DNA of 5,142 nucleotides from Planctomycetaceae bacterium (GTDB taxonomy: Bacteria > Planctomycetota > Planctomycetia > Pirellulales > Thermoguttaceae). The translations under genes and the position numbers were made by a program. The first letter of the stretch is position 1; each line of letters starts with the position of its first letter. Below are positions 5,029 to 5,142 of the stretch, piece by piece. The notes beneath the pieces were generated by a model. The model worked only from the letters and a program-made list of their open reading frames with translations. It ran no database searches and was not told where the DNA came from. The stretch lies in contig JAIRTV010000420.1 in NCBI GenBank assembly GCA_031254675.1, forward strand, positions 1-5,142. Direction: 5' to 3'.

Positions 5029-5142
5029 CTATTCACGTTTACTGTTTTGTTGAAATTGTTCATTGAATTGTTGCCAGATTTGGCGTAGTTCTTCAACTTT
5101 TTCGGGAAATTGTTGTGATAAATCTTGTTGTTCTGACCGATC
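5029..5142 (-). CDS. Probable sulfatase, C-terminal 37 residues only (5' part beyond window)
   Basis: The minus strand is open from the right edge to a TAG at 5031-5029. The visible tail contains EQQDLSQQFPEKVEELRQIW followed by a Q/N-rich end (QQFNEQFQQNSKRE). The pattern E-x-x-D-L-S-x-x-x-P-E-K-V-x-E-L-x-x-x-W is what arylsulfatase-type proteins commonly show at their C-terminus, after the catalytic domain. Such enzymes hydrolyse sulfate esters, often of polysaccharides, and are usually exported in Planctomycetota. None of the catalytic region (C/S-x-P-x-R, metal ligands) is visible, so the identification rests on this tail alone. The gene is co-directional with the pseudopilin, and its stop lies 18 bases from the repeat element. 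Confidence 0.55.
   Translation of the reverse strand, partial: DRSEQQDLSQQFPEKVEELRQIWQQFNEQFQQNSKRE

Noticed and set aside
4689..5066. Plus-strand 125-codon gene, and other frames inside the repeat
   Set aside because: These frames arise from stop-poor repeat modules, start within repeat DNA and give compositionally odd peptides with no recognisable family.

Overview
The window looks like chromosomal DNA from a flagellated bacterium with a moderately AT-leaning genome, most likely a member of the Planctomycetota. This is inferred from three things: a lone GspJ-like pseudopilin of a kind seen in that phylum, what appears to be the tail of a sulfatase (a greatly expanded family there), and the weak or absent Shine-Dalgarno sites in front of most genes. 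No rRNA or other marker gene is present, so the assignment is tentative.

Layout, left to right. (1) Positions 1-1044, minus strand: an AI-2E/PerM-family membrane transporter that is cut by the left edge and lacks its C-terminus. (2) Positions 1140-1577, minus strand: fliJ, the coiled-coil protein of the flagellar export apparatus, without fliI beside it. (3) Positions 1578-1969: a divergent, G/T-rich intergenic region with a good housekeeping-type promoter facing right and a FliA (sigma-28)-like promoter candidate facing fliJ. (4) Positions 1970-3490, plus strand: an NtrC-type response regulator with receiver, sigma-54 AAA+ and Fis-type HTH domains. (5) Positions 3532-4518, minus strand: a GspJ/PulJ-like pseudopilin, convergent with the regulator. 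(6) Positions 4582-5010: a complex hairpin-rich intergenic repeat. (7) Positions 5029-5142, minus strand: the last 37 codons of a gene whose tail resembles the C-terminus of sulfatases.

The most striking object is the repeat at 4582-5010. It is built from four modules in alternating orientation (+ - + -), each with two adjacent hairpins. Between modules the hairpin stems change sequence but stay paired, and in several stems both arms have changed in compensating ways. This indicates that the folded form, or the inverted-repeat symmetry, is maintained. The arrangement resembles BIME/REP-type elements. The same DNA is open in several reading frames and extends the pseudopilin frame upstream by 133 codons, which invites a wrong start call.

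Functional links are loose. fliJ and the divergent NtrC-type regulator share an upstream region, so the regulator could control motility in the way FlrC/FleR do, but nothing in the window proves this. The pseudopilin and the presumed sulfatase are co-directional and separated by the repeat. No complete new multi-gene system is visible.
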